Shown: one piece after another, positions 1-12,900 of the stretch
Layout of the letters: each line of letters starts with the position of its first letter
Position numbering within the stretch: the first letter of the stretch is position 1
Made by a program: the position numbers and the translations under genes
From: Capillidium heterosporum
Lineage: Eukaryota > Entomophthoromycota > Entomophthoromycetes > Entomophthorales > Capillidiaceae
Reading direction: 5' to 3'
Length of the DNA: 64,000 nt
Assembly: GCA_016630905.1 (NCBI GenBank)
Contig: WBMQ01000002.1
Coordinates: 992,001 to 1,056,000 of the forward strand
Notes under the pieces: model-generated
What the model was told of the DNA's origin: nothing
The model's database searches: none
What the model saw: the letters and a program-made list of their open reading frames with translations, nothing else

Positions 1-2914
1 GTATCCTCATCTTCTTTTACATCTTCCTCGTCATCGGTGTCGTGGCTTACCGGTTCACCTTCGCTATCCTCCTCCTCTTTAACCTCCCCTTCCTTTTTTG
101 TATCTTCCAGTTTGAGGCTACCAGTCTTAAGTGCCTTAGGCAGCAATGTGACATGGATATCCTGATCCTTAGCTTTCATATCGAGAAGCTGTACACTTAG
201 CACCTTTCCGACTGCAAACTGCAGATTAAGATCCTTGATCTGTGAAGGAATCTGCTGAGTGGTACAGAAGGCGCTCTGCCTAGTTTCTACCAGCTCGAGT
301 TTGAGACCGGAATTGGTAACCTTCTTGACTACGGCATTGACCACCTTGGATTTGTTGAAGGTGGCAACGTGAATTTTGTTGAAAGGAACAATCTTTAACA
401 ACTGTAAACTAGGTTCTGGGTGCTTGGCTAGCAATTTGAATGAGCCTACGTTGCCTACCTTGCACTGGTGGTGACGTCCGGTATCGAATTTACTTTTAGC
501 AGGAACTTTGACGGTTAGTTTGGGTCCGAACATAGCCTCGATCTCTTTGTTGCCAACTTTGGTCAAGAAGCCGCGCAAGATAGTACCTACTTCGATATCG
601 GTGAAGTTGTCGGGGACCAAGTCGATTAGGTTGGCATTGGGAGAACGTAAGCTGAGTTGAACAGTTCCGTCATCTTCGACTGACGTGATGGTAGCAACTA
701 TAAGCTGGAAGCTGTAGAGGTCGGGCTGATCCAAGAAGCTATCGTTCACTTGGGTACGGTGCAATACACCTTTAGGGATCTTAGCAGCACTGTCTCCACC
801 GATATAAGGGGTAGGTAGTCCTAGATCCAAAGTCCAAGACTTTGAGAACTTGGGGTTGGTGACTCTAGCGACTATTTGAGTTCCAACTACATAGTCACTA
901 AGCTGACGTTTGGGTGCCGGGTAGTTCAAGGTACCTTCGCTTAAATCTATAGGTGCGTTGAGGATCGACAGCTTGGTTACTTTCTTGTTACTGGTGTTGA
1001 TAGCGCACTCGACAGCCATCCCCACTTTAAACAGGGTTTTGAAGTTGTTGATGATATGCAAATCGCTAGAAATATCTAAGGGGCTAACGACTCCGGTTAA
1101 CTTTGAAGTTATACGCACCAGCAATCCTGTATCACCCACTTCCTTGACAAAGCCAATCACGGTATCACCAACCTGGAATCTGGGACGCAAGCTCATTTTC
1201 AAGATGCTTAAATCACTAGAACCTACGATGGAAGGCTTACCGGTTACCGTTATTCGGAGCTTCTTGTCAGTATCACTGTCCTTAGTTTTGGTGTTGGATT
1301 TGACGATACTTGTAACCTTGAATTGCATCGCCTTCAGCCTATCCAACTTACCGAAGGGATTTCTAGGGTTGGGAATATCAAAGTAGTTGTCGAAAATGTC
1401 GGTAAAGAAGGCAGTAGCTTGTAGTCCAAGAGTGGGTAGGTTTACCTTCAAACGTAAAGTATCCCCACATGCATTCTTCATAAAACCTTCGACGACATCA
1501 CCAAACTGTAACCCAAGATTGGGTTTCAAACTGTTTGAAGTTAGTTGTTCAGCTGGGAAGGGATTACTAGCTAATCGACCCAGGATCCTTAATTCACCAC
1601 GGTGTAGATAAGTCAGGTGGATATTCACGACAAGTTGGACTTGGAAGAGAGTAGGATTGGGAGTACGATGGTTGAAAGTTTGTAGAGGCAGGTAGATGAT
1701 GGCGTTGTCGAACTGGGGTAACGAAGCTATTAAAAAGCTACTGTGGACGTGCTCAACGACAGCAGGTATAGGTTCACTACTACCAATCAAAGTTTTCAGT
1801 TGGTCAAAAGTACTGTCATTTACGGCTGGTGCAACCTGCGATAGTTCCTCAACCTTGGAAATATCGGTCAGTTCCTTACGGGCCGATAAAATCATAGTCC
1901 CATTCTCAGGATCAAAATCCAAAAACCGGCAGTCGATTGACGCTCCGTCTTTTGCCTTTGTCTTACCGATTTGCTGAATATTTATGGTGGCATCGGATTT
2001 ACCAACTTTAAGGTTCCATTGTGCGTCGGTCTTGGAAATTATCCGAGCCGTCACCATTTGGCCAGGGAAGTTTTTGGAGGTAGACCAGCTGCTAAACAGC
2101 TTGGTCTCCGCAAAGTAACTAAGTGGTAAGCTGGTGTAAATCAAGTTGGATAATGAGTGGTTCAGCTGGAGCTGAGCTTCCAAGTCGGATTCCTTCAAAG
2201 ATACTTGGATACCGTTGGTATTGTCAGCCTTCTTGACGATGGCAACTACTGTCTGATAAGTTTGAAACTGATCAGAGGGTGAAGTAATCGGCTTGTCCGG
2301 CAACATACCTATCGGTACTTGGGCAGTTAAGCCGTCCAAAAAACTTACTTGGACACCGGTATCCTCAACCTTCGATACGTAACCAACTACAATTTCGTCC
2401 AAACTGCAATCCTCTACCTTGGAGGGAAGATATTTTTTACTTGATTCTAATTTGGAAGATGCAACTAGCAAGGGTTTCAATGTTACTTGAACTGTCTTCT
2501 TTTGGGGATTGGTTAGTACCAAGAGATCCTTAAGCTTGTCTCCAAGTTTAAAACTGTTGGCTAGCTTCTGGACATGTTCGCCGACTAGATCGGTTAGTTG
2601 ATTAAACATAAGGCTAAGTTTGATGTCCGAATCGGCTACCGATAAAACGAGCTTTTCGGTATCTTTTAGTGTAACTATACCATCAACTAGCTCTCCTACT
2701 TTTATCTTTCTATAATTACCCTATTTTAAATAAATAAATGGAAACTATTAAAAAGATCTACCTCTTCGTCTCCTTTGACTTTCTTGAGTTTCTTTTGGTT
2801 ATCTTTGCTTTTACCTTCATCCTTGGTCTCAGCGTCCTTAAGTATTCTCTTTTGCTGCTTGGTATTTTTCTTATTAGGTTTGCTGGAAATACTCTTGCTC
2901 GTTGACTTCTCCAT
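1..2914 (-). CDS. RRP5: rRNA biogenesis protein RRP5/PDCD11-like, N-terminal S1-repeat part (partial at left edge)
   Basis: Partial gene running off the left edge. Exon 1 (2914-2762) encodes 51 residues of a Lys/Ser-rich basic head starting MEKSTSKSIS. A 41-base intron (2721-2761) follows. Exon 2 (2720-1) stays open for 906 codons. Translation shows tandem units of about 80-90 residues with the S1 beta-barrel pattern (KVGELVDGIV, then DEIVVGYVSKVED), roughly ten by length. The last 40 visible residues are very acidic (EEEDSEGEP, DDEEDVKEDED). In the RRP5 family, S1 repeats bind pre-rRNA, an acidic linker follows, and C-terminal HAT/TPR repeats support 18S and 5.8S processing in the nucleolus. 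The HAT part would lie outside the window. The acidic linker comes near residue 930-957, so the S1 block looks shorter than in yeast. Family call is by architecture; another multi-S1 protein is possible. Confidence 0.75.
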
Positions 2915-3735
2915 TCTATCAAGATCTGTGTCGAACTTTTTGAGTATTCTATAATTTCTTGAAGAACTGCAGTCTTTGATTTGAATCGAAACCTCAAGAA
3001 ACCAAAAATTTTTAACTTAATTTTTGTTGAATCAGAAAGCGCTGTTGAGGTTAGTGATAATTGGTTCGAATTTGGAAGAATCGTCCTGAAATAAAGGTGA
3101 GCTTGGAAATTTCAAGTTGATGAGATTCTCTTCATTTGTAGGCTATTCATCAACCAGAGCTTATAAATACTATGCTTTACTTATAGATCTTTTATACCGA
3201 TACGGAGCTATCTACTTTTCAATGACGAGCAACTGGTAAGTATTAAGTTTGGTATTAGTATAAACAAGGTAAATAGTGAATTGGTCTATTGGAAATAAAT
3301 TCTATTTTTATATATTTAGGAAGCTTTCTAAACAATGGTATAACTAAAGAATTTCATTTTGATTCGCTTTCTCTTTATAAAAGCTATATAAACAATAGTT
3401 TAATATGTGTTCTTGATAAGAGTAAAGCTAGTTCATCTATATCCGTATAAATGTATGATTGCAACCAGATACGCATCCATGTAAAATGTATCAAAGCTAA
3501 ACTTCAAATCTCACTACAAATCCTTGCCAAATCCTAAAATCATGCCAATTGCTTAAACTTGAATTTGATTGGCCTGACGTAACACTAAATTTCAACCCCC
3601 AAGTTTACGTACTTGAAAGGCGTCCACGTGAAGTTTACCAACAATAAATACCGCAACTCGCTACTCCTTTTAAAAGTTTTTAAAGCTGAACCTGCACTAC
3701 CGTCTCAATATCAAGAAAATTTATCAAAAGAAAAT
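2915..3735. other. Divergent intergenic region between RRP5 and the acyl-CoA dehydrogenase
   Basis: About 820 AT-rich bases between two start codons facing away from each other, so it should hold both promoters. The acyl-CoA dehydrogenase frame stays open upstream to about 3613, but with no ATG before 3736. A short open stretch near 3140-3236 ending in a GTAAGT-like donor may be a 5' UTR exon or chance. I see no supported gene. Confidence 0.5.
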
Positions 3736-5040
3736 ATGCTGAACCGAACCACTCTAATTAACCTTCTCAAGCCAACCAAAGGTACCCAGCATCTACTCAA
3801 CACTACCTTCCGCAAGTACTCGGGTCAAGCCACCTCTACACCAGGTGCCTCCTCATTCGGCCTAAGTGAAGAGCAGCTGGAGTTCCAGAATTTAGCACGT
3901 AAGTTCGCCCAGGAGGAGATCATTCCAAAGGCGGTACACCACGACCAAACCGGCGAGTATCCCATGGATATCGTAAAGAAGGGCTGGGAATTAGGTCTCC
4001 TGAACACCCACATCCCAACCGAATACGGTGGTTCCGGCTTAGGCGTCTTAGACTGTGTCATAATCGACGAAGAGCTCGCTTATGGTTGCGCTGGTATACA
4101 GACCGCCATGTGTGCCAACACTTTAGCCGAAGCACCCGTTATCTTAGCCGGCAATGACTTCCAGAAGAAGAAATACCTAGGTAGGATGACTGAAGAGCCT
4201 CTACTAGCTTCCTATGGAGTTACCGAACCTGGAGCTGGATCCGACGTGGCTGGAGTAGCTACGACTGCCGTCAAGAAGGGAGATTCCTGGGTTCTGAACG
4301 GCCAGAAGATGTGGATCACTAACGGTGGTAAAGCCAACTGGTTCTTCGTCTTGGCCAAGACTGATCCCACCCAAAACGCCGGCAAAGCTTTCACCGGGTT
4401 CATTGTCGATGCCGACAGTAAGGGTCTGACCCCTGGTAGAAAAGAGATCAACATGGGCCAAAGAGCTTCCGATACTCGAGGTATTACTTTTGAAGACGTC
4501 GTCGTTCCTGATGAGAACAGGTAGCTTATTTTTCTTTACCTTTTATTTATCTTTGACAGATTGGGTGACGTAGGTAAAGGATTCAAGATTGCCATGGGTG
4601 CTTTCGACACCACTCGACCCCTCGTTGCTGCTGGTGCCATTGGCCTAGCCCGTAGGGCTTTAGATGAAGCTACTAATTACGCCTTAGAACGCAAAACTAT
4701 GGGTAAAGCTATCATCGAGCACCAGGCGGTAGCCTTCATGCTAGCCGATATGGCCACTGGTATCGAAGCTTCCCGACTGCTGACCCACAAGTCGGCTTGG
4801 TTACGCGACCAAGGACAGCGTAACACCTATTTCGCCTCCATGGCCAAGGCCATGGCTTCGGAAACTGCCAACAAAGCGGCTGCCGATTGCGTCCAGATCT
4901 TTGGTGGTAACGGCTACAACACCGAGTACCCGGCTGAAAAATTGATGCGCGACGCCAAAATTTTCATGATCTACGAGGGTACCTCCCAGATCCAACGATT
5001 GGTTATCTCTAGAATGCTGGCCGACCAGTACCGTTCGTAA
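3736..5040 (+). CDS. ACADM: Medium-chain acyl-CoA dehydrogenase, mitochondrial
   Basis: Two exons, 3736-4520 and 4560-5040, split by a 39-base intron, give 421 residues, the same length as the human precursor. The enzyme performs the first FAD-dependent step of mitochondrial beta-oxidation, making trans-2-enoyl-CoA and passing electrons to ETF. The start at ATG 3736 gives a basic, Ser/Thr-rich presequence ([15 protein letters not shown]...FRKYSG) typical of matrix import. Visible family motifs are [40 protein letters not shown] and QIFGGNGYN. The catalytic base is Glu401 in [10 protein letters not shown], the position typical of MCAD and short-chain enzymes. The gene is divergent from RRP5 and 268 bases upstream of the PDK1-like kinase. 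Identity is strong. Confidence 0.95.
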
Positions 5041-5308
5041 TCTGGTTTAGGTTGGAGTAGATATTGATATTTTCATTTTTAACGTTGGGTTTGTATAATA
5101 AATAGGTTATTATTGAAACATACGCTTATTTTTTGAATTGCAATAGCTTTAATATGTATTTACTTGGAAATTTATACATACGTTTTATTTCAATAGCTAT
5201 GCTAAACTATACGTTTACGGCCAATAACTTTCGCACATGTCCCAAAAATACTCAAATCTACAAAATCATCCAAACCTCTACTTTTTCCCAAACTTCAAAA
5301 ATTGAAAC

Positions 5309-6683
5309 ATGACAACCACCAACTCTACAGCAAAACTGGAGATACGTAAACGTACCGTAAAAGACTTCAAGTTCGGTAGAATACTAGGTGAGGGTGCCTA
5401 CTCCACAGTAAGTTTTTATATGTATAAATAATTATTACCCAATTTCTTTATTCCCATACCATTATACTCAACCTTTCATTTTACTTTTAAAAAATACAAT
5501 AGGTGGTAGAAGCTGAAGAAATACCTGACATAGAGAAGGAGGATGGGACGGAACTCAGAAGAAAGTTTGCAGTCAAAGTACTGTCCAAGAGGTTTATCCT
5601 CAAAGAGAACAAGGCCAAGTACGTCAATATTGAAAAACTGGCGTTATCTAGCATGCGACACCCTCTCATAGTCAAGTTACACTATACGTTCCAGGATACC
5701 ACTAGGTTGTGTAAGTATACTTATTTGCATACCGGCATTTAATACATTTAGTTTTCGTTTTGGATTATGTACCCAATGGAGATCTACAATATTACATTCA
5801 AAAGGTACATCTCTCATTTTAAATTTCCTTTATCTTAATTTTTATAAATGTAGCGTGGTAAGTTTAGTTTGGAGTTGACCAAATTCTATTGTGGGGAGAT
5901 TGTTTTAGCTCTAAGTTACATGCATAGGAAGGGTATAGCTCATAGGTAAATTTAGCATTATAAACTATCGTTTAAGGTTTCTTTTGATGTATATGTTAAT
6001 TAGAGACTTGAAGCCAGAAAAGTAAGCTGCATATTGGTGTCTTTTTACTTAAAATCGACAGTATACTTATAGATAGCAACTTCCACATTAAGATTACCGA
6101 TTTTGGTTCCAGTAAGATCAACAGTGTCAAAAATAGCGAAACCAAAGGTAAACCCAACCCTTGTAATTTACCTTTATTAAGTTTTTATTTGTAGATAATG
6201 GAGCTGGAAACTCGTTTGTAGGCACGGCCGAATATGTCAGCCCCGAACTCTTACAGGAGAAAGATGCCAACTACGGTGCTGACTTATGGTCTTTGGGATG
6301 TATCCTCTACTTTATGATGATTGGTAAGACCCCATTCAGTGCCTCCAACGATTACCAGATATTTAAAAAAGTGGTGGCGTTGGAGTATTCGTTTGAGGAC
6401 CAAGTCGATCCCGATGTAAAGGATCTGGTTTCCAAACTGTTGGTAAGCTTAAGTTTTTTAAATGTTTTGCTAATGAATTGGATCATAGGTACGCGAGCCC
6501 AATCAAAGGTTGGGGTACCTGAACTTCGACTCGTTGAAATCACATCCATTTTTTACGGAGTTGGATTGGGATACCTTGCATTTAGATACTCCTCCTAGGT
6601 TTGAAGTTGAGCTACCGACGATTGAGGAGGGTGATGCGTTCGGAAATTTCCACTTGGATCAAAATAATGTACCACTGGTTTAG
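5309..6683 (+). CDS. PDK1-type AGC protein kinase lacking a PH domain
   Basis: Eight short exons, first 5309-5407 and 5503-5710, encode about 333 residues. In the family, 3-phosphoinositide-dependent kinase 1 (Pkh1/2 in yeast, Ksg1 in fission yeast) phosphorylates the activation loop of other AGC kinases. The order is a glycine loop (GRILGEGAYST, residues 24-34), catalytic Lys58 in FAVKVL, the stretch KENKAKYV matching human PDK1, HRDLKPEN with Asp152, DFG at 170-172, and an activation loop NSFVGTAEYVSPELL matching PDK1 closely. The protein ends about 30 residues after the HPFF motif, with an acidic tail and TAG at 6681. There is therefore no C-terminal PH domain, and human PDK1 is about 220 residues longer. 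The first intron (5408-5502) is the longest at 95 bases; the others are about 35-50. ATG 5309 is chosen because it opens directly into the kinase domain. Confidence 0.9.
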
Positions 6684-9600
6684 GATGGGGAAGTTACTTT
6701 TATATAATATAATTGGTATATTTTAATGTATTTTGTCTTGTTTCTATGTTTAGCTAGTTTAAGTGTTTAATTTGTAGTGTTATAATTATGGTCATCTGCT
6801 ATAGAAATATCAAATGTTTATAAAGTATGTGAATTATATATGAGTTTTATAATCACCAGTTCTATAAAAAGAGCCAACTTTACAAAATAATGCTTATGTT
6901 ATATATACTGCAAACTATATAAAGCTAACTCGATACTCGTACCATCATCTCGAAGCATATCGTAGATATTTTATTTCAGCTTAAGTTCGTCAACACTGTT
7001 AAAATTTATAACAGCTGCACTACATCACGAAACACAACATATACAATACAATCTACTTGTTACCTTTTGTAAAATTTATAACGATGCATCTCCCAATGCT
7101 TGCCACACTATTTCAATTCAACTTGACCTAAATTAATTGGGACCAAAGATATTTCCAACTAACTTAATCACAAAACTTTCAGTTATTCTCTACCAAAGCC
7201 TTCATATGAGCCACATTCTGTAAGTATCACCCAATCTAATTGAAAGTTATCGAACCTACTCTCATGAAGAACTTGAAGGAGTGCAATTTTTGGAAGGTCA
7301 AATATCAATTATATGGAATGCTACTATATTCAAGACTTGTTGCTTTGAAGATTTCCCCGTCGATAAGATCAGTACTGTGTTTTCAATATAAAAGGCATGA
7401 TTATATATTGAAATTCATTATGATATTAAGCATGTGTTTAAAACTATTTTTTCAATGATAACTTCAATTTCTGACATTAAACGACTTTTATCGATCAAAT
7501 GCTTGCCTTCATCTAACGAACTATCAATTTCGTAAATTCCATATGCCTCTTTATAGAATACGAAATAGTTTACTGGAATCCTAGTTGAAGTTGACAAATC
7601 CACCCTCTAAACAATTATGCGACGGAAAAAAGTTCATTTGCTAGACATTTGAAATAAAGGGTCCATAATAAAGGAGTTGGCATTTATAGCTACCCTTATC
7701 ATCGGCCTAAACCAAGCGAATGTCGCCTAACATACTTCCTATCCAACAATGAAGTTTAACTGCCTATAACAGGGATTAAATAAATAATATAAAATCAATC
7801 TATCTACAAAAGCACTATTCAAATCCCTGCTACAACTTTACTAAACCGAATAAAGCTTAAATTGCTTTAGCAACACGTTTGAAAATTTAATAATAGGGGA
7901 TCGATATTAGTTTCTTTTAACCTACCTAAGTTTGCTAAAATATAGGCCCACCACCTGCTAAACGCCCCTACCTTCTATCAAAAAAGCTAGGCAAACCGGT
8001 TATAGTTACATAGATAAACTTAATCCCCAACAAAGTCTAGTAACCAATGCGTTAAAGGGGTACTGGGAAAATTGTAATCTACCCATCCAAATTGGAGGGG
8101 ATCCTACTCCCAATTATTGTAGAATCTCCAGTAACAAGCCCCTCCCTCCGCCATTACGTCGTATATGAGACAAAGGACATGTGATAAGTTCAGGTTGCAT
8201 GGATCTTGGTACCAAAATGTTAATGATTGAAAGATGTTGCATTGATGCCTATAAAGAATAGGCAGCTTTAAAGCAGCTATGCTGCCAGCTGTAATTAGGT
8301 GGATGGTAAATAATTGGTCCAAACCGGTTAAAGTAATTAAAAAACCATGCAAGTATAAAAATACTGCTGGGATGGCTAGTTTAATTTCAAACCTGGGTTA
8401 CTATACTTTAAAATTAAACACTATTACAGCTATAGTTTCGCATACCTACACTCCTAGTTTTAAATAGATTTAGTTTCATACGCTGCTGCATCAAAATAAT
8501 AGCATCTGTCGACTGATATGTTTTGAATTTGATTGCTGGGCTTGTAGTGTAGGCATCCCTTACGATGTCTGAAGGATGGCAACTATTATTTTAACTTGAA
8601 ACTTGCTGGGCTATACAGTTGCCCTCTTAGTACGCTATTAATAGATCTGCCTTCATCGGGCTAAACATATGGGACTTTATATTAAATATATCGGTTCTAA
8701 AGTATCCATTCTCGGTTAATAATGAAATCCAAATTGTGGGATATTAGCTATGAAGGGCTATTCTCAAGGAAATGGAAATCATGTTTTGGATCCAAGTTCC
8801 ATACCGTTAAATTTGAGTTTTCGAATCCAGAAGATTGATAACTGGTGATCCCTCTATCCCAAACCTGGCTTCCATCATCAAAGCTTCTTTGAGGGATTGG
8901 CAGCTTGGGCTCAGGTTTTAGGCTTTGACATCGAACACCTCCAATTAGATGGCTATAATTCGACTTTATCCCACCCTAATTGAGTTAAACTTTTCTAACC
9001 CAAATGAAACTAGGCTAATAACGGTAAGCAAATCTCAACATTCAAGGCTGAATCACATTGGGTTGAACAGAGAACAGTGCATAGTAAAATTAACGATAAC
9101 AATGAGCTTCGCAAAAGATAGGCAGCCAATTGGGCTTTGTCAAGCTGGGTTGGGTCGATATCCGTTTTGGTCGTTTCAATTAGTAGCTTTTAGGTAACTC
9201 AAAATTTGGAATATCTACTCAATTTAGTCTCTAAAGCCATAAGTCAAACGCCATTGCCATGTTAAAGGTGATGGATTGAGTTAAGCTAAGGATTGCAAAG
9301 TGTATTTATTTCCTTGAAGCCTACTTTTGCACCTAAGCTTGTCTTTTAACTTTCGTTCACTACTTACAAGGACTGGAGTATCGATCTTATCCAATCCAGC
9401 CCCTCCAACTCGTACCAACGTAGCAGCTAATAGAATTAGATTTAGATCAGTTTGTACCGATAACCATCAGCTACGACAATAGACGCTATATTTAAATAAT
9501 ACAAATTAATAGATTTAATTGAATAGACCTTAGTTTTAACCCTTATAAATACTAAAGCTCACCTTTCCCTCCGCTTTTATTTTTATTCCCCTACCTTAAG

Positions 9601-9983
9601 CTCCAACCCAGCTTCACCTTACGACTCCCCTACCACCGTACATCTACACTTTTATTCAGTAGAACGCCCTTGGTAGCCAACTCTAATTTAACTGAAATCT
9701 ACGACCATCTCGACAAGCCTTTATATAAGATTTCTGGTTGAGTTTACAGTAAAGTTTTAGACACTTGAACCCAAACCCCTAACTTTTCCAGAGTTGACTC
9801 AGAACTATTTTTAGGGGCTTTACATTGCAGTTGAATTTATAAAGACTTTATAAAGGCTGCAAAGTTTCAATCAAGCTAGTTCTAATTATTGAATTACCTA
9901 TACTTGATTAACTCGATCAAGTTATACTTCCAACTATCGACGCAGCTACCTACAACAAGATAACTGATATCAACGACTCGCAG
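6684..9983. other. 3.3 kb intergenic region, no supported gene
   Basis: Long AT-rich stretch between the PDK1-like kinase and the cyclin. Open frames of 60-86 codons are scattered on both strands without recognisable domains or splice patterns. Two pieces looked slightly coding-like: a minus-strand frame at 7418-7603 and a plus-strand piece from ATG 7208 that would need a 27-base intron. Neither extends into a convincing protein. The right half may be a long upstream regulatory region for the cyclin, as is common for cyclin genes. Confidence 0.4.
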
Positions 9984-11213
9984 ATGCTGGGCGTACAGAA
10001 CTCGAAACCCAACAACGCCTTGGAACTCATAATGCCACCGGCCTTTGACGAGAAGTTGGTTACCAGTGACGAGGACCGCAAACAGCTGCGGATGGTGGCC
10101 ATAGGTACTTTGCAACTACATTGAACTGTATAACTAAATTTTCCTTTAGCTCTAGCCGAACGTTTTGTCAACCACCTATTTGGGTGTGAACCCGAGACGG
10201 CAGCCGCCAATGCTGAAAGGGATGGACTACCACCGCTTAACGAGTTCCTCTACAAGGTCATCAGGAGGACCAATTCCTCGATAACGACCCTCTTCCTGGC
10301 TCTGATTTTTCTAATCAGGCTAAAGCAAAAGCACCCCGCCTGCAAGGGTACCCAATCCAGCCCCCACCGACTTTTGCTGGCCGCCCTCATAATTGCCTAC
10401 AAGTACCTCTACGACAACTGCTACCACAACCGCAGTTGGGCTCAGGTCTCCCAAGGTCTCTTCAAGCTAGAGGAGATCAACAAGATGGAGATTGAGCTCC
10501 TCTTCTTCCTGGGCTTCCAGACCTACGTCTCCAAGCAGCACTGGCTGGAGTTTGTTGAGTTCATGGATGGCAAACTTACGAGATCTTTGGCCAACACTGA
10601 CAACTGCCACCACCTACGCAAGGTCCTCTGGGTTGAGCTCTTCCCTGCTGACGGCTTAACTAAGCTCTACAATCTAACTAAGCCCAGCCCCGTTGATAGT
10701 GAACCCAAATTGGACTTCAAAGCCAAGACGGTACGACCTTCCGCTTCCATCCCCAGTTTGGTTCCCAGCCTAACTTCCAGCTTGAGCGACAACTCCAGTA
10801 CCTCTTCGGCCAGCTCGACCCTCAACTCCAGACACTCAACCGCCAACCTACGTTCGTTGACTTTGAGCTCCTTCAAGAAGTCGCAAGCCAAGTTGCACGC
10901 GCAAAACACTAAGGACACCTCTCCTAGCTCTGAAGGCACCAACTCGTCGGGTACCTCCCCCAAAGTTAACGAAGGCCGTCGACTTTTGCACAAAGTTTCA
11001 GCTGTCTTCTCTAAACCAGGTGACACCTTGAATACGGCTTGGTTGGATCTGCACTCAACCTTCTTACCTAAATCGAAGGTTAAGCGTAGCTGTGAGCCTA
11101 AGAATGCTTTACTATCCAACGTTACTTTACGATCCCATCATAAGGTCACCTCCAAGTTCAACTTGCCCCCTATATGGAATTTGATGCAGGGCAACGACCA
11201 TCCTAAACATTAG
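9984..11213 (+). CDS. PCL/Pho80-like cyclin
   Basis: Exons 9984-10104 and 10150-11213, separated by a 45-base intron, encode 394 residues. The cyclin box is at about residues 75-200. It includes NSSITTLFLALIFLIRL, RLLLAALIIAYKYLYDN, NRSWAQVSQGL, and a helix around EEINKMEIELLFFLGF followed by a conserved Trp. This pattern (hydrophobic helix, LAAL-I-A-K-Y, N-W-V, IN-ME-E-L--L-F) is that of fungal PCL/Pho80 cyclins, which activate Pho85/CDK5-type kinases in cell-cycle, polarity and nutrient control. Only the N-terminal cyclin fold is present. Residues from about 230 on are Ser/Thr-rich low complexity (SLTSSLSDNSSTSSASST). The next in-frame ATG lies well inside the conserved part, which supports the start. 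The CDK partner is not nearby. Confidence 0.8.
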
Positions 11214-12900
11214 TAGTACTACGACTCGACTTCTACTTTACACCTGTATAAGATGGAAGGATTTCGTTTGAACCGTCTAGATGGCCTCATTGGAAGTTTG
11301 GCGACGTATTTTCCCAATCGATCCGATCGTAACCACCTCTTTTAAAATTGAGAGCTTGAAGCTCCTATCTACCCCTCCTATAGCTCAGTCTAACTTTGTC
11401 AACTCTCCCCTATTTATTCGAACTCTTGCTGAGGCAAGCTTCTCTTAGTTTTAACTTGAACTTTTATCCATGGATATTGAAGGATCGTATACGTACAGAT
11501 TGTATATACCTTTTGTGTTGGTATGGTATAATTGTAATTTGTATATATAGCTTCCTTTTCAAGTTGGATGGAGAAGCTCCCTTTAATAAAAACTATGGAA
11601 ATTTGTATAAGCGTTGTTGAGTTTGGTTTTACTTTTTTAAGATTACTGGATATGTGTTTATTACATAAATTGATAGTGTATTGGAATTTGATGCCTGTTT
11701 ATTGTTTGTAGGATGTTGGATAGCTTCATTCAAGGGGTTATGCAGCTTTATAGAAGAGATTGACTTAATTTTACAAGTCAAATCTGCCTATTTCCATATT
11801 TATTTCTATAGAAAGTTCCTTCAATCCATTAAATTTTATCCTAGTTTTGAAAAAGCCTTTACACAATCTATTGTATTATAGCAACTTATAATTAAAACAC
11901 TTTATTAACATTCGACATTCAGCTATATCACTTAAAGCTATAAAGCTATTATAGACTGATACAAACCATCTTCAAACTTTTAACAATTGTATAATAGGTT
12001 TTGAAATGTATGATTTAGTAGACTAAAGATTGTAAAAGTTGATTTGGATCGGTCTATTCTATAAATGTATACTATATAAACAGTTTCAGTTCCAAATTAG
12101 GGACTACTTTGGTATAATAAACTTACAGTAGATGTATAAAACCTAATATTTTAGTTAACAGTAGTATATATTTAGCTTAGATATAATTCTCTAATTGTAA
12201 TAAAAGATTCCCTACAAATTTAGTTATAAAAATTGGCTAAATTGTATAAATAAAATCATACTATTTGTATATATATTATTCCCAACATCTCTACTTACTC
12301 ATCCTATATTCAATATATATATATCTATCTATTAAAATAGCATTGTACTTTCAAGGTATAATTCTTGAATTTTATATGTGAACCTTACTTTTACTAATTA
12401 GAGCAATTTATTAGAGGTAAATTAACTTTACAGTTGTGTAGAAACTCATCCAACCCGGAAATTTATTTCCAAACTTCTTGGTAAACTTGCAGCTCCTAGC
12501 CAATCAATTAAGGCCAACTTAAGGATTTGATGGAGAATCTAGGTCAGTTGATTGATGCAAGAACTCCGAAGAATAATGGAAAAGGTGACACCATGCCAAA
12601 AATTCTTTAGGCTTGAAGTGAGAACAGTCCAAAACTAAAATTGTAAAGTTGAATTCGACAATGGATTAATTAGTTTTCGAATAAGTTATAGCAGTTCATT
12701 TAAAAGTTTTACCGAAACCAATCCCTCCAATACCACTTAAAAATAGCAACATAATAGTTTACTGCCTATCTGATATAAGTTCGCTACCTCTCTCAAACTT
12801 CGCCAACAACTTACCTAATTACCTTCATCCAAACGAAGCCGTACCACTCTCTCCGTTTAGCGTGAACCCTAATATCAGAAACATTTAAAGTAAGTGAAGC
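11214..12900. other. Intergenic region, no gene seen
   Basis: 1.7 kb of AT-rich DNA between two genes pointing the same way. It should contain the cyclin 3' end and the promoter of the Sec7-type gene. Open frames at 11396-11620 and 11681-11881 are hydrophobic, low-complexity chance translations without homology I recognise. Confidence 0.5.

Noticed and set aside
7208-7391. Possible 52-residue protein after a 27-base intron
   Set aside because: The intron would be shorter than any supported one in the window and the translation has no features.
8104-8352. 82-codon minus-strand frame in the long gap before the cyclin
   Set aside because: No recognisable motif, and a similar density of such frames occurs throughout the AT-rich gaps.
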